From Bacteroidota bacterium (GTDB taxonomy: Bacteria; Bacteroidota; Bacteroidia; Bacteroidales; Paludibacteraceae): DNA of 64,000 nt. Below the pieces are notes generated by a model, which was given only the letters and a program-made list of their open reading frames with translations, did not search any database and was not told the DNA's origin. The DNA is taken from contig JAJYBB010000013.1 in assembly GCA_021779195.1 (NCBI GenBank), positions 23,621-87,620 on the forward strand. The letters are read 5' to 3'. The translations under genes and the position numbers were made by a program. Positions 39,549 through 49,700 of this stretch are shown here, piece by piece; the first letter of the stretch is position 1; each line of letters starts with the position of its first letter.

Positions 39549-39576
39549 TTGGTTCTTTGTTCTTTGTTCTTGGTTC
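39549..39576 (-). repeat. Four 7-bp tandem repeats in the leader of the porin-like gene
   Basis: On the plus strand the units are TTGGTTC, TTTGTTC, TTTGTTC, TTGGTTC, which on the coding strand is GAACMAA four times, ending two bases before the ATG. TetR stops at 39577, so the array is essentially the entire intergenic region. Two other same-strand genes in the window have 7-bp arrays just before the start. Confidence 0.85.
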
Positions 39577-40149
39577 TTATTTCACCGGCATAATACCATA
39601 AAGTGAATATTCAGCCAATTGTCTGGTCATTGATTCTGCATCGGGAAACATGGCAATTAATTCCGGCATGCTGCAGAAGTCTCCCAATTTCTGGATAATC
39701 CACATAACGAAATCCAGATTCAGATCCGGATTCATTTCGCCTTTTTCCTGGGCAAGCCTGAAAAATTCCCGCGACAAGTCCATTGATTCTTTCATGAATT
39801 TCTGAAAATAATCTGACACTTCGCCTGCATCCGGACTGTATAAATCGGCAATAAATTCGAGCGATATGGTCTCACTGAATTTGAGTTTCCTGTCCAGCAT
39901 GATTTTCATTTTTTCTCCAAATGAAATATCGGATTCAATGACTTTCAGATTTTCGGATTTCAGATTTTCGATGGTTTCACTCAAAATAAATAAAACCAAC
40001 GCGTTCTTATTTTCATAAATCGTATAAAACGTTTTCCGACTGACGTTTGCCTTTTTGCAAATCTCGTCAATTGTTACTTTTTTAAATCCATGCTTCCAAA
40101 AAAGATCTTTGGCTTTATACTCTATTTGTTGTTTTTTAGTTAATTTCAT
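39577..40149 (-). CDS. TetR/AcrR family transcriptional regulator
   Basis: A 190-residue regulator. The N-terminal HTH (about 8-55) reads AKDLFWKHGFKKVTIDEICKKANVSRKTFYTIYENK, shown here in parts: DEICKKANVSRKTFY is the recognition segment. The C-terminal ligand-binding region (about 60-190) is helical and unassigned. It is the first gene of the export operon and lies 30 bp before the porin-like gene, so it probably controls its own operon in response to an envelope or toxic ligand. It has a minus-7 box at 40174-40181. Confidence 0.9.
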   Translation of the reverse strand: MKLTKKQQIEYKAKDLFWKHGFKKVTIDEICKKANVSRKTFYTIYENKNALVLFILSETIENLKSENLKVIESDISFGEKMKIMLDRKLKFSETISLEFIADLYSPDAGEVSDYFQKFMKESMDLSREFFRLAQEKGEMNPDLNLDFVMWIIQKLGDFCSMPELIAMFPDAESMTRQLAEYSLYGIMPVK

Positions 40150-40173
40150 TTGATTTGGGATACGTTATTGCGA

Positions 40174-40203
40174 CAAAGTTACAAAATTTATTTATAATAC
40201 AAT
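40174..40203 (-). promoter_or_regulatory. Promoter of the TetR-porin-ABC operon
   Basis: Minus-strand TAACTTTG (40174-40181) matches TAnnTTTG, with ATTG (40200-40203) 18 bp upstream in place of TTTG. It lies 25 bp before the TetR ATG. Confidence 0.5.
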
Positions 40204-40316
40204 AATATGTTACCCTTTTCTGAATTATTATTATTTTCTGAACATCAGGATTTGAAAATGTATGATCGAAAGCTGTTGTGTATTATAGGGTTGTCAAATA
40301 TTAAACGCTGTGAAAT

Positions 40317-40348
40317 AAAAAAAATGCCCACAGCATTGTGAACATTTT
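40317..40348 (-). terminator. Intrinsic terminator after the GH13 gene
   Basis: Read on the minus strand: AAAATG, CACA, loop, TGTG, CATTTT form a two-part stem (40321-40348) followed by eight T. It ends transcription from the amylase gene before the TetR promoter. Confidence 0.7.
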
Positions 40349-40387
40349 AAAATTGGTATGAAAAGCATTGCTTTTGCGAAAGGAGTA

Positions 40388-43180
40388 TTATTTTTTTATA
40401 ATCTTTTGAACAGCTCTTCCTTTTTCAGTCGTTACTTCAACTAAATACATTCCTTTATTCAAGTTGCTTATATTTAGTTCATTCTGATGTTTGTAAGTGT
40501 CGACTAATACGCCCTGTAAATTATAAATTTTTACATAATTGACATTTGTAGAAGCCGAAATTAAAAGATTTCCGGAGGTAATTGAAGGATAAATTGTACA
40601 ATTGCTGTCGTAAACCGGATTTAAACTTGTCGGAAAATTAATAATTCTGTCAGTATAGATTAGTAAATCGCCTGGTTGCATTTGTAATGTCATGTTTGGA
40701 TTTGACACTACGAATTGTTGACCCGTAAGAACATTAAACCAAACACCTGTACTTGGAAAAGCTGGATTGGCAGTAATTGCCGAAGTGCTAAAATTACCTA
40801 AAACGACCATATTTAAATCAGAAGAAGTCAGCTCGATGCGTCTGCCTGCAGCCCAATCGTTAGCGGTAACAGAATAATTGAAATTACCTTGTGTGAATGC
40901 ATTGGGATACATTTTACGAAGGGTAATAATTTTAGAAGCAGCATCAGAAGCGGTTTTTCGCAAAGGCAAACTGAGCCAGTTCCATGCAGGTTGTTTCGGG
41001 TTGGTGCGTCCGCCATTTGAGTTGATCGAATAATCATATCCCATTTCTTCAAATTCCCAAAGCATTTTAGGCCCTGGAAGCAGCGTTGTAAATGCAATGT
41101 TAGTAGGTATCCGGCTTAAACGTGCAACAGAATCGGTAGTCAAATTGGCTGCTCCATAAGTCAATGCTTTGTAAAAATTTCGTTCTTCGTCATGACTTTC
41201 AGCATATCCAACCCATTGACGGGGAGTCGTAATCATGCCCGAAAAATCACTGCTACTTTGATATCCCATTGCTGATTGGCTATAAGAATTATTAATGTTT
41301 CGCCAGAGATACATACCTTTTGAAGCATACATATTTTCTTCGGCATTTCCATCACTGCTACTTCCATACCCTAAGAACTCTAAAATAAACATGACATCTC
41401 CTTTAACCGATTTTGCCGCATTGTAATAATCAGTTAAATTATTTACCCTTGATTGATCATAATTGCTTACCGCTGGCTCTCCAGTAGTAACATTTTGAGT
41501 AAATCCTTTTGCTAAATCCATTCGATAACCATCTACATGATATTCGGTAATCCAGTATTTTAAAACCCGTTCGAAATATTGTTTTGTCTCTGAAGAATTA
41601 TGATTGAAATCATTGTAAACGCTATATGGATGTGGTGCTACAGGATTCATCCATGGATTATTGGCAGCAGGACGATTGTTGACCGAATCCCAATACAATT
41701 CGGCAAACGGGCATAACCCGGATGCCTGATTGAACACCATATCTAGAATGACAGCAATACCTCGTTTATGGCATTCGTCAATAAATTTTTTGTACATTTC
41801 AGGTGTACCATATGCTTTGTCGGGTGCAAAATAATGGTTGGGGTTGTAACCCCAGGAATTATTTCCGTCAAATTCCTGAATAGGCATTAATTCGACGGCT
41901 GTTATCCCAAGATTTTTAAGATAATCCAATTTTCCGATAGCTGCCTGTAATGATTTTTCAAAAGTGAAATCGCGCAGCAGTAATTCGTAAATCACCATAT
42001 TTTCCCGTGAAGGCATTGTGAAGTTTGTTATTTCCCAGTTATAAGGTGTTTTTGCTGTTTGCAACGTTGCCACTAAGCCGGTTGTTTTACCTGCCGGATA
42101 AGGTTTTAAATTTGGGAAGATCGTGGCGTATTGATTGATCCATTGGTCGTTCCAAGGATCGAGCACCAATTCAGTATAGGGATCGGTTACTCGCAAATTT
42201 CCATCAACTAAGTACTGGAATCCATAGAGTTTTGAGGGAGTTAATTTATTTAAAGTAATCCACCAATAGTCACTATCTTTGTACATTTGATAGGAATTGA
42301 GTTGTGTCCAGTTATTGAAATCGCCGATTACAAATACGTTATTTTTCCCTGGAGCATACAAGATTAGCGTAACTGTAGAGTCGTTAATATAATTAATACC
42401 ATCAGGTAAACCGGCTGGTCTGGAGGCGTTTGTAACCGGAGTTGGTACGCATACTTGAACGGTATCGGCAACCTGAACTCCACTTAAATTTGCAGTTGCA
42501 ATTAAAGTATAGTCATTTGCCGAGGCAAAAGTATATGGATAGGATAAAGTAGTGGCTGCGGAAGCAGTTTGAACTGTAGTTCCGTTAATCGAAAGGCTCA
42601 AATTGGCTGCCAAGGAGGAACTAAATTGCAGGTTCAGATTTGTTCCGGCAGCGACTGCCTGACTGGAAGACGGTGTAGTGAACAAAACGTTTAATCCTGC
42701 TGAATAGACAGGAACAAAAATATCGCCTCCTGAAGCAGTTTTTCCTGTTTTTGAACCATCGGCATTTCTGAAAACCAAGGCAATTTGTTTAATGGTTTCC
42801 GTTGAAGGCACTCCAAGAAAAGTTCTGATATCAGGACTTATGGTAAGTTTCCATAGATTGGTTCCAATGTTAATCAATGTATTCTTGGTGATATTTGCTT
42901 GGGCTAAATTATTGACAGGTGAAGTTGATGGCCAAGGAGTGAGCACATATTTCCAATCAGTAGAGGTTAAACTTTTGTCGGTAATGACCCCAATATGGGC
43001 ATATACTCCCGATGTTAATCCCATCAAGCCTTTACTTCCTTGAGAAGCATCGAAAATGATATCGAATGACATTCCACTTTGGGTAACAAATACCGGATTG
43101 GTTGTAACTTGCGCTTTTAATACCGGAAAAAATAAAATAATCAGACTTAACGAAAAAAATTTTCTTCTAAAGTTTTTCAT
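40388..43180 (-). CDS. Secreted GH13 alpha-amylase/pullulanase-like enzyme with T9SS domain
   Basis: A 930-residue glycosidase on alpha-1,4 glucans. The ATG at 43180 is preferred to a TTG 12 bp upstream. Signal peptide (about 1-24); two N-terminal beta-sandwich domains (about 25-240; SQGSKGLMG and an Ig-like E-set); a CBM48-like module (about 255-345; GDFNNW); GH13 barrel (about 390-740) with region I DMVFNQ, region II GYRMDLAKG (nucleophile Asp), region III FILEFLG (acid Glu) and region IV AESHDE; a C-terminal beta domain and a T9SS sorting domain (VKIYNLQG, LNKGMYLVEVTT). The His of region I (DVVxNH) is Gln here, which some GH13 subfamilies tolerate. Surface or secreted, it feeds SusC/SusD. 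Confidence 0.92.
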   Translation of the reverse strand: MKNFRRKFFSLSLIILFFPVLKAQVTTNPVFVTQSGMSFDIIFDASQGSKGLMGLTSGVYAHIGVITDKSLTSTDWKYVLTPWPSTSPVNNLAQANITKNTLINIGTNLWKLTISPDIRTFLGVPSTETIKQIALVFRNADGSKTGKTASGGDIFVPVYSAGLNVLFTTPSSSQAVAAGTNLNLQFSSSLAANLSLSINGTTVQTASAATTLSYPYTFASANDYTLIATANLSGVQVADTVQVCVPTPVTNASRPAGLPDGINYINDSTVTLILYAPGKNNVFVIGDFNNWTQLNSYQMYKDSDYWWITLNKLTPSKLYGFQYLVDGNLRVTDPYTELVLDPWNDQWINQYATIFPNLKPYPAGKTTGLVATLQTAKTPYNWEITNFTMPSRENMVIYELLLRDFTFEKSLQAAIGKLDYLKNLGITAVELMPIQEFDGNNSWGYNPNHYFAPDKAYGTPEMYKKFIDECHKRGIAVILDMVFNQASGLCPFAELYWDSVNNRPAANNPWMNPVAPHPYSVYNDFNHNSSETKQYFERVLKYWITEYHVDGYRMDLAKGFTQNVTTGEPAVSNYDQSRVNNLTDYYNAAKSVKGDVMFILEFLGYGSSSDGNAEENMYASKGMYLWRNINNSYSQSAMGYQSSSDFSGMITTPRQWVGYAESHDEERNFYKALTYGAANLTTDSVARLSRIPTNIAFTTLLPGPKMLWEFEEMGYDYSINSNGGRTNPKQPAWNWLSLPLRKTASDAASKIITLRKMYPNAFTQGNFNYSVTANDWAAGRRIELTSSDLNMVVLGNFSTSAITANPAFPSTGVWFNVLTGQQFVVSNPNMTLQMQPGDLLIYTDRIINFPTSLNPVYDSNCTIYPSITSGNLLISASTNVNYVKIYNLQGVLVDTYKHQNELNISNLNKGMYLVEVTTEKGRAVQKIIKK

Positions 43181-43463
43181 GTTATAAAGCAAGTTTATGA
43201 TCGGATAATTGTGTAAATTAGAGTGAAATTAGAGCTTTGAAAATTAAAAAAAAGGATGGCGGTAATTATAAAAGTAAAATTTAAAAATTATAAAAACAGG
43301 AAAAAGTTGAGTTGATTTTAAAATAATATAAATCAATGATTTATGATTAAATCTAAATTCCATTCTCCTCTAAACATGGCTCCATTTTACATTGATTTAA
43401 GTTGGGCTAAAAACAATGAAAAGAACTTTTCAAGCAGTAATTTAGTTTCGAGAATAACTAATT
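43181..43463. other. Gap before the GH13 gene
   Basis: AT-rich leader and promoter region of the GH13 gene, with no reading frame, no operator of the CGCAAACGTTTGCG type and no clear TAnnTTTG box. The 3' end of the preceding starch-binding gene's terminator borders it on the right. Confidence 0.5.
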
Positions 43464-43504
43464 TTTAAAAAATGGGCTACACAATTGTATCGCATAGCCC
43501 ATTT
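43464..43504 (-). terminator. Intrinsic terminator after the starch-binding protein gene
   Basis: The perfect 10-bp stem AAATGGGCTA / TAGCCCATTT (43470-43479 and 43495-43504) has a 15-base loop and, on the minus strand, a run of six T. It separates this gene from GH13. Confidence 0.8.
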
Positions 43505-43523
43505 AATGAGTTAATTTGTAGAA

Positions 43524-44831
43524 TTATTGAACAATTACTTTTTGTGTTGCGCCATCAACGCGTATGATATACATGCCGTTGTTCAGAGCTTTAGAAGTAA
43601 ATAGTCCATTCAGCTGTTTAGATTCGATCATTTGACCATCGATAGAAAATACTGTTACATTGGATTGTACACCATCAACAATAATTGAACGATGATTTGT
43701 ATAAATTCTATATTTATCTAAGTTGATTTGTTGAACAGCAGTAGTAGTCCATGCACCAATTGTATCAGTAAAGTTTGTTGCAATTTGAGCATCAGCCACG
43801 CGACCTGCAGCAGCTGTATTATCAACTTTTACTTCAATGGAAGCAGCATCTGCTTTTAAATAATAATTGTAATTAAAGATATCGACACCAGGTACTGAAA
43901 AAGAGAAAGTTCCATCATTATTATTAGTTCCAGCTATGAAATCAGAATTTGCCCCACCATTTAAAGAACCCATAACATAAGCAGCCGTCGTATTAGCCGG
44001 AACTTTTGCTTTCAAGGTTACAGTTTTCAAATTGGCGGCGCCTGGGTAGATGCGTTTAAATGTCAATGCAGGTGCAATTGGAGGATTTGCAGTTGGATCG
44101 CCTACGGCATCAAACAAGATGGATGGTTGAGTAGGGTCTGTATACGAATCATTTCCTTGTACTTGCTGATAAATCCATGATGGACCGGTAGTAATCTGGA
44201 ATGCTAACGACCATGCATTAGAAGTGTAAATTTTAACATTAAACAAATTGCCGGCTGTAGTACTGTTAGCTGCATCTAATGTCATTTTTGTAGATGTAGA
44301 ATCTTGTTTTCCAACAAACCCTGGAGTTGCCCAACCATTAAAATTACCGGTACAATACGCTTCTTTAACTGTTGTAGGAGCCCATAGGCTGATTGTAAAA
44401 TATCCAGGAACAGGAGCAACATTTTTCCAAACCGAAGCCCAGTAAACAACAACATCAGTTTGAGGTGATGTCCCTGCATAAGTGTTGTTTCCTAATTCAG
44501 TACCATCGGCAGCTTTCATTACATAAGCCCAATCAGGACCGCTAATATATTTATAGTTAATAGTAGCAAGTGTTACAGTTTTATCTGTAAAAGTACTTTC
44601 GTCCAGGGTAACTGTGTAATGCGTGTTATCTACCTTTTGGCAATCGATGGCTCCTGCTGCATTCCATCCGTTAAAATTACCAACGATCATACATCTGTTT
44701 GTCTGATGATGTCCATCCGAACCACCGTCATTTGGAACGGTTACATTAAAAGTGGCTGTAGCAGCCGTAGCATACTGAAAGGCAAACAATAAGCCGATCA
44801 GCAAAGAAGAAAAAGTAAATTTTGTTTTCAT
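43524..44831 (-). CDS. Secreted starch-binding protein with tandem CBM-like modules and T9SS domain
   Basis: A 435-residue protein. The ATG at 44831 (MKTKFTF) is chosen since the upstream 44 residues would precede the signal peptide (about 1-23). Three related beta-sandwich modules carry GNFNGWN (about 47), GNFNGWA (about 165) and GSLNGG (about 290), the motif seen in starch-binding SusE/SusF and CBM20/48-like domains. The C-terminus is a T9SS sorting domain (VTVFSIDGQMI, LNNGMYIIRVDG). No lipobox, so unlike SusE/SusF it is not a lipoprotein but T9SS cargo. No catalytic residues are visible; it probably holds starch at the cell surface. A LacI-type operator copy lies about 110 bp before its start. 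Confidence 0.8.
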   Translation of the reverse strand: MKTKFTFSSLLIGLLFAFQYATAATATFNVTVPNDGGSDGHHQTNRCMIVGNFNGWNAAGAIDCQKVDNTHYTVTLDESTFTDKTVTLATINYKYISGPDWAYVMKAADGTELGNNTYAGTSPQTDVVVYWASVWKNVAPVPGYFTISLWAPTTVKEAYCTGNFNGWATPGFVGKQDSTSTKMTLDAANSTTAGNLFNVKIYTSNAWSLAFQITTGPSWIYQQVQGNDSYTDPTQPSILFDAVGDPTANPPIAPALTFKRIYPGAANLKTVTLKAKVPANTTAAYVMGSLNGGANSDFIAGTNNNDGTFSFSVPGVDIFNYNYYLKADAASIEVKVDNTAAAGRVADAQIATNFTDTIGAWTTTAVQQINLDKYRIYTNHRSIIVDGVQSNVTVFSIDGQMIESKQLNGLFTSKALNNGMYIIRVDGATQKVIVQ

Positions 44832-44940
44832 GATGTTTCTTTTAAAATTATTACTTGAAAAAATTGATTTTGAGTGAGTAAAAGTATATGATACGAATAT
44901 TAATTCAAACTGCATCGAAAAAAAATAGATAATAATTTGC

Positions 44941-44954
44941 CGCAATCGTTTGCA
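44941..44954. promoter_or_regulatory. Degenerate LacI-type operator before the starch-binding gene
   Basis: CGCAATCGTTTGCA matches 12 of 14 bases of the core of the perfect palindrome at 49989-50006 (CGCAAACGTTTGCG). It suggests that this gene, separated from susD by a strong hairpin, has its own promoter under the same regulator. Confidence 0.6.
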
Positions 44955-44995
44955 ATTAATCAATACTATGTCTAAAAATAGATCTTTCAGATTTA

Positions 44996-45036
44996 AATAT
45001 CAGTGAAGTTTTGTGTTCATAAGCTTCACTGATATT
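44996..45036 (-). terminator. Long hairpin between susD and the starch-binding gene
   Basis: The perfect 13-bp stem AATATCAGTGAAG / CTTCACTGATATT (44996-45008 and 45024-45036) starts 13 bp after the susD stop codon. No long T run follows on the minus strand, so it may be a partial terminator or an mRNA 3'-end stabiliser. Confidence 0.6.
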
Positions 45037-45048
45037 CCGTAAAAAGCA

Positions 45049-46731
45049 TTAATATCCAGGAGTCGGGGTTAGATTTGGATTCGCATTTAAATCAGTTGCC
45101 GGTATCGGGAAGATATTATATTTGGCATCAAAATCTGAACCGGCAGCAACTCCATTTTTCCAGTCCCATTCGTAACCGGTATTTCCTCCAAATTGATGGA
45201 AACGTATTAAGTCCATTCGTCTTCGTCCTTCGAAAAAGAATTCGCGTGCCCACTCATCAATAATATCTTGTTTGGATAAAGAAGTTAAAGGAGTGGTTTT
45301 GCCAGCTCTGGCTCTCAAAATATTAATTGCCCCGATAGCAGTTAATCCTCCACTAGGAGTAGCCCCGTTGTATACTGCTTCGGCATATGTAAGATATGCT
45401 TCAGCTTGTCGCATAAATGGAATATCCATATCGGGCCAGGTTGTATCATGGGTTTTTCCACCATCTGCCCTAAGATTTGAAAACTTAATGACTGAATAAC
45501 CTTGAGTAAAAGTATTACTTACGATCCCCATTGTACGAGCAATTGTATTGATACTATCTTTTGTAGGGTCAAGTTTACTTTTAATAATAACTCCGCCTTT
45601 TAGAAATAAAGCCCGACTGTCCTTAACTGATAAAGTAGGTGCTTTTGCTGTTGTCAAGTCATTATTGTCAGAGAAAACGGCAAGTCCCGGGAAAAATTTC
45701 TTAACTAAGGTTGCTCTTGCCCTTGCACAACTCCATTGTGATGATATCCCCCAACCAGGCATGTCGGGACTATGTGTGCCGGCAATTAAAAATTCAGAAC
45801 CGCCCCAATTTATAGTTTGTACACCATCTTGTGCAATTGGAAAAATGATTTCATTTGGAGCTTTATTTACAGTTGAACCATCTATGACACCAGCATTATC
45901 GCCCATAAATAATTGTCGAAATGTTGGACATAAAGAATAGCCAGAACTTGGAACTCCGGCATCCGGTCCTATCACTTTTGCGGCATAAATTGCAGCAGAA
46001 TCCCATTTGGCAGTTCCTGTGTATACCTCGGCATTTAAAAACAGTCTTGAACGTAAAAGCCAGTTAGCTACGACATTAACTCTGTAATAAGGCTTGGTTT
46101 CACCAACTTGATACATGTCAGGTTCACAAGCTGCAAGTTCATTATCCACATATGTAAAAAGATCTTTTCTTTTAATAGGGAATGCGGCGGCTTGTAAAGT
46201 AACTTTTTCCGTGAAAGGAACATTATCAAACATATCCAAAAGATAGAAATAATTCAAAGCTCTCATAAAACGTGTTTCAGCCCGTTGTCTTTTTGTTATT
46301 GCATCTGTTTTTCCTGCCGTTTTTTCGAGAAAATGATTACAAAGCGTAATGTTGAAATACAAACGACCATAAAGTCCTTTTAATAAAAGGTTTGACGAGG
46401 TCCAACTGTTGTATTGTAATTCTGGTATACCTGTATCGTTCCATGCCCACAATGCTTCATCTGTGGTAAGTTCATTTACATTCCAGATAGAGCGGTAAAA
46501 AGCCGAAAACCCTTCATCCACCCCAACAACATCTGGATCGCCGGCAGGTGCAGTTTGACCTGTTACTGCTAACGAGGAGTAAATTTTTGCAAATACTTGA
46601 TCTTGATTAAATATTTGAGTAACACTTGGGTCAATAGGGATAACATTCAAGTCATTAACGCAAGAAGTCAAGCTTACAGTTAAGACGAAACCCAAGGCTG
46701 AAATTAATATTTTTATATTTTTATATTTCAT
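45049..46731 (-). CDS. susD: SusD/RagB family starch-binding outer-membrane lipoprotein
   Basis: A 560-residue surface lipoprotein (SLTSC, Cys24) that captures glycans and caps SusC. It shows the SusD N-terminal TPR-like region (about 45-300; AETRFMRALNYFYLLDMFDNVPF is the classic block, here split as RFMRALNYFYLLDMF) and the C-terminal EWAREFFFEGRRRMDLIRF and IFPIPATDLNANPNL. It follows susC by 26 bp and is surely cotranscribed. Specificity for malto-oligosaccharides is inferred from the GH13, LacI, MFS and GH65 neighbours. Confidence 0.95.
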   Translation of the reverse strand: MKYKNIKILISALGFVLTVSLTSCVNDLNVIPIDPSVTQIFNQDQVFAKIYSSLAVTGQTAPAGDPDVVGVDEGFSAFYRSIWNVNELTTDEALWAWNDTGIPELQYNSWTSSNLLLKGLYGRLYFNITLCNHFLEKTAGKTDAITKRQRAETRFMRALNYFYLLDMFDNVPFTEKVTLQAAAFPIKRKDLFTYVDNELAACEPDMYQVGETKPYYRVNVVANWLLRSRLFLNAEVYTGTAKWDSAAIYAAKVIGPDAGVPSSGYSLCPTFRQLFMGDNAGVIDGSTVNKAPNEIIFPIAQDGVQTINWGGSEFLIAGTHSPDMPGWGISSQWSCARARATLVKKFFPGLAVFSDNNDLTTAKAPTLSVKDSRALFLKGGVIIKSKLDPTKDSINTIARTMGIVSNTFTQGYSVIKFSNLRADGGKTHDTTWPDMDIPFMRQAEAYLTYAEAVYNGATPSGGLTAIGAINILRARAGKTTPLTSLSKQDIIDEWAREFFFEGRRRMDLIRFHQFGGNTGYEWDWKNGVAAGSDFDAKYNIFPIPATDLNANPNLTPTPGY

Positions 46732-46757
46732 AATTGTAATTTTTAAAATATTGAAGA

Positions 46758-49700
46758 TTAGAAATTAAGGCTTACTCCAACCATTGTTATCATTGGTCGA
46801 GGATAAATGTTATTGTCAATTCCACCAAAAATTTCAGGATCTAATCCTTTGTAATTTGTGATCACAAATGGATTCTGGACAGAGGCATAAATTCGTCCGC
46901 TTGAAATGGCTTTAAAAAGATTTTTAAAACTATAACCCAGGGTAATATTGTCGCAGCGAACAAATGAAGCATTTTGCACATAATAATCAGATTTAAAATA
47001 ATCTCCCAGATTAGCTCCGGTGAAATTAGTTACAAGGGCTGAAGATTGAATATTGCTAAAGGCACCAGCCGAATAAACATTACTGATTGAGATATTAGCA
47101 TGCGATGCTGCAACATCATTATATACATAATTGCCTATGTTCGAACGAAGCGTTATTCCCAAATCAAAATCTTTATATGTGAATTTTGAAGTAAGCCCCA
47201 TGGTTACATCAGGAGTTGGATTATGATAGAAATATCTATCATCTCCATTGATAATTCCATCATGATTTCTATCTACAAATTTGCCGGGGATGGGCTTACC
47301 GGTAATGCTATCAAAGACTTGTTGGTATACATAGAAAGAACTGGCTGCATATCCCACAGCATGAGCCTGAATATTATTTCCTACTCCACTCGATATTCTA
47401 CCTGTTTCGACAACGTAATTTGCTTTTGTACCGCTAATTAATTTGATAATCTGATTTTTATTGTAGGTTACATTGTATCCAATTTCCCATTTAAAATCCC
47501 GAGTTGAAATAGCATTGGCATTCACTGAAAATTCTAGCCCATCATTTTTAAGGGATCCTATATTGCTAATAACCTGATTACTGAAATTTGATCCAGCCGG
47601 TATCTCAACTGTATTGAGCAAGTTAGTTGTAATACGATGATAATAATCCAATGAAGCTGTGATGCGTGAATTAAGAATTCCAATATCCATACCTGCATTA
47701 TAGGTGGCGGTTTGTTCCCATTTTAAATCGGAGTTATAAACGACGGGTTTATACGTTATTTGATACTCACCGTTGGCTCCAAGTGGATAATAAGCCCCTG
47801 TTTTGCTTACTGAATAAACAGGAATATAAGGATAATCACCTTGGTTGATGTTCTGTTGACCAGTAACTCCATAACCCAATCGCAGTTTTAAATCGGAGAA
47901 GGTATTGTTATTTTTTAAAAAATCTTCTTCATTTATCTTCCAAGCTAATGCCGCAGCTGGGAAAAGACCCCAACGATTTGCAGGTGCAAAGCGGGATGAA
48001 CCATCATCGCGTAAAGTAAATGTTGCAAGATATTTATTATTGAATGAGTAATTTAAACGTCCGAAAAATGAAACTAATAAATTTTCAGATTTCCATACAT
48101 TGGCTGTATAGTTGTAACCACCAATGTGACCTGTTGTCGCATCCACAATATTGGTTTCAAGTCCCTGATATTCATTGCTCCCTTCGTGATGAAATTTTTG
48201 CCATTCATATCCGGCCATTACGTCAAACTTATGTTTTTCAAATTCTTTGGAATATTCCATGTAATAATTCAAAGACTCGTTAATCTTGCTTATTTTTTCA
48301 TATCCTTGTCGTCCATGATGTGTATCACTTGCTGAGAGAGAATCGATATATAAATTCTGAATACCATACGATGATTCCATACCAAGATTTAAGTGTAACC
48401 TTAATTCAGGTAAAAAATGAACTTTATAGTCGAATGCAGCGCTACCAATAAAATCTCTTGCATTTGAAATGTCTTTTTTCTGATTCAACGTAGCAACCGG
48501 ATTTTTAACTGCATTCGGGTTGCCTACAGTTCTACCGGTATTCGAATCAGTTGTATACCATTGCCAATATCCACCAAAGTTATTAACGTAAATCGGATCG
48601 GTTGATGTTATAGGTTGAGTAGGGTCCATTGCAGCTGCCGAACCTACAACACCGCCATCTGCATATCTGTTGTTTACGATCATCCCGTTTCCATTTAAAT
48701 TAATCTTTAAATGATCATCAAATAATGAGGGGTTTAAACTAAATGAACCGGTATAACGTTCAAAATTTGAAGTCTTGATAATTCCGTTTTGATTCGTGTA
48801 ACCTACAGAAAAACGGTAGGGCATGTTTTTAAATCCACCGGTTACACTGATGTTATGATCAGTACTTAAAGCAGGTTGATAAATTTGTTTCTGCCAATCT
48901 GTATTTGAAGTTCCTAATTTCGAGATTGTTGCCGGTTGAGTTGCATACAACGTGTCGACATATGAACGAAATTGATCAGCAGAAAGAACGCCTAAAGTTT
49001 TCTTTATTGTGCTGACTGACATATTTCCCTCGTATGAAACACGAGGTTTCGAATTTGCTTTTCCCTTTTTGGTGGTAATGATGATTACACCATTCGATGC
49101 GCGCGAACCGTAAATAGCAGTTGCTGAAGCATCTTTTAAAACGGTAAAGGTTTCAATATCATTTGGATTAATTGCGCTTAGTAAGTTTGCAACTCCTTTT
49201 ACCCCATCATTATCCAATGCCAATCCATCAATAACGATTAAAGGATCATTACTTGCATTTAGCGACGAACCACCGCGAATACGAATTGTTGCACCACCCC
49301 CTGGAGTTCCACCGCTTGAGGTAACAACAACACCTGCAATTTTTCCAGTAATCAAATCTTGCGGATTCGTAGTAAGCCCTTTATTCATTTCATCGGGTTT
49401 TATTGCTGTAACAGAGCCTGTTGCATCGTTTTTTCTTACGACGCCATACCCAATAGCTACTACTTCGCCCAACGCAACTGCATCTTCTTTTAATTGAACT
49501 ACAATTACTTTTTTGCCTAAAACAGGAATTTCAACTGATTGGTAACCTATATATCTGATTACCAATGTGGCATTTTGCGCAGCCGAAATACTAAATTCAC
49601 CATTTAAATTGGTGATGGTACCATTATTCGTGCCTTTTTCTAAAACACTGGCTCCTAAAATTGGTTCGCCATTTGCTGCATCTTTTACGGTTCCACTTAT

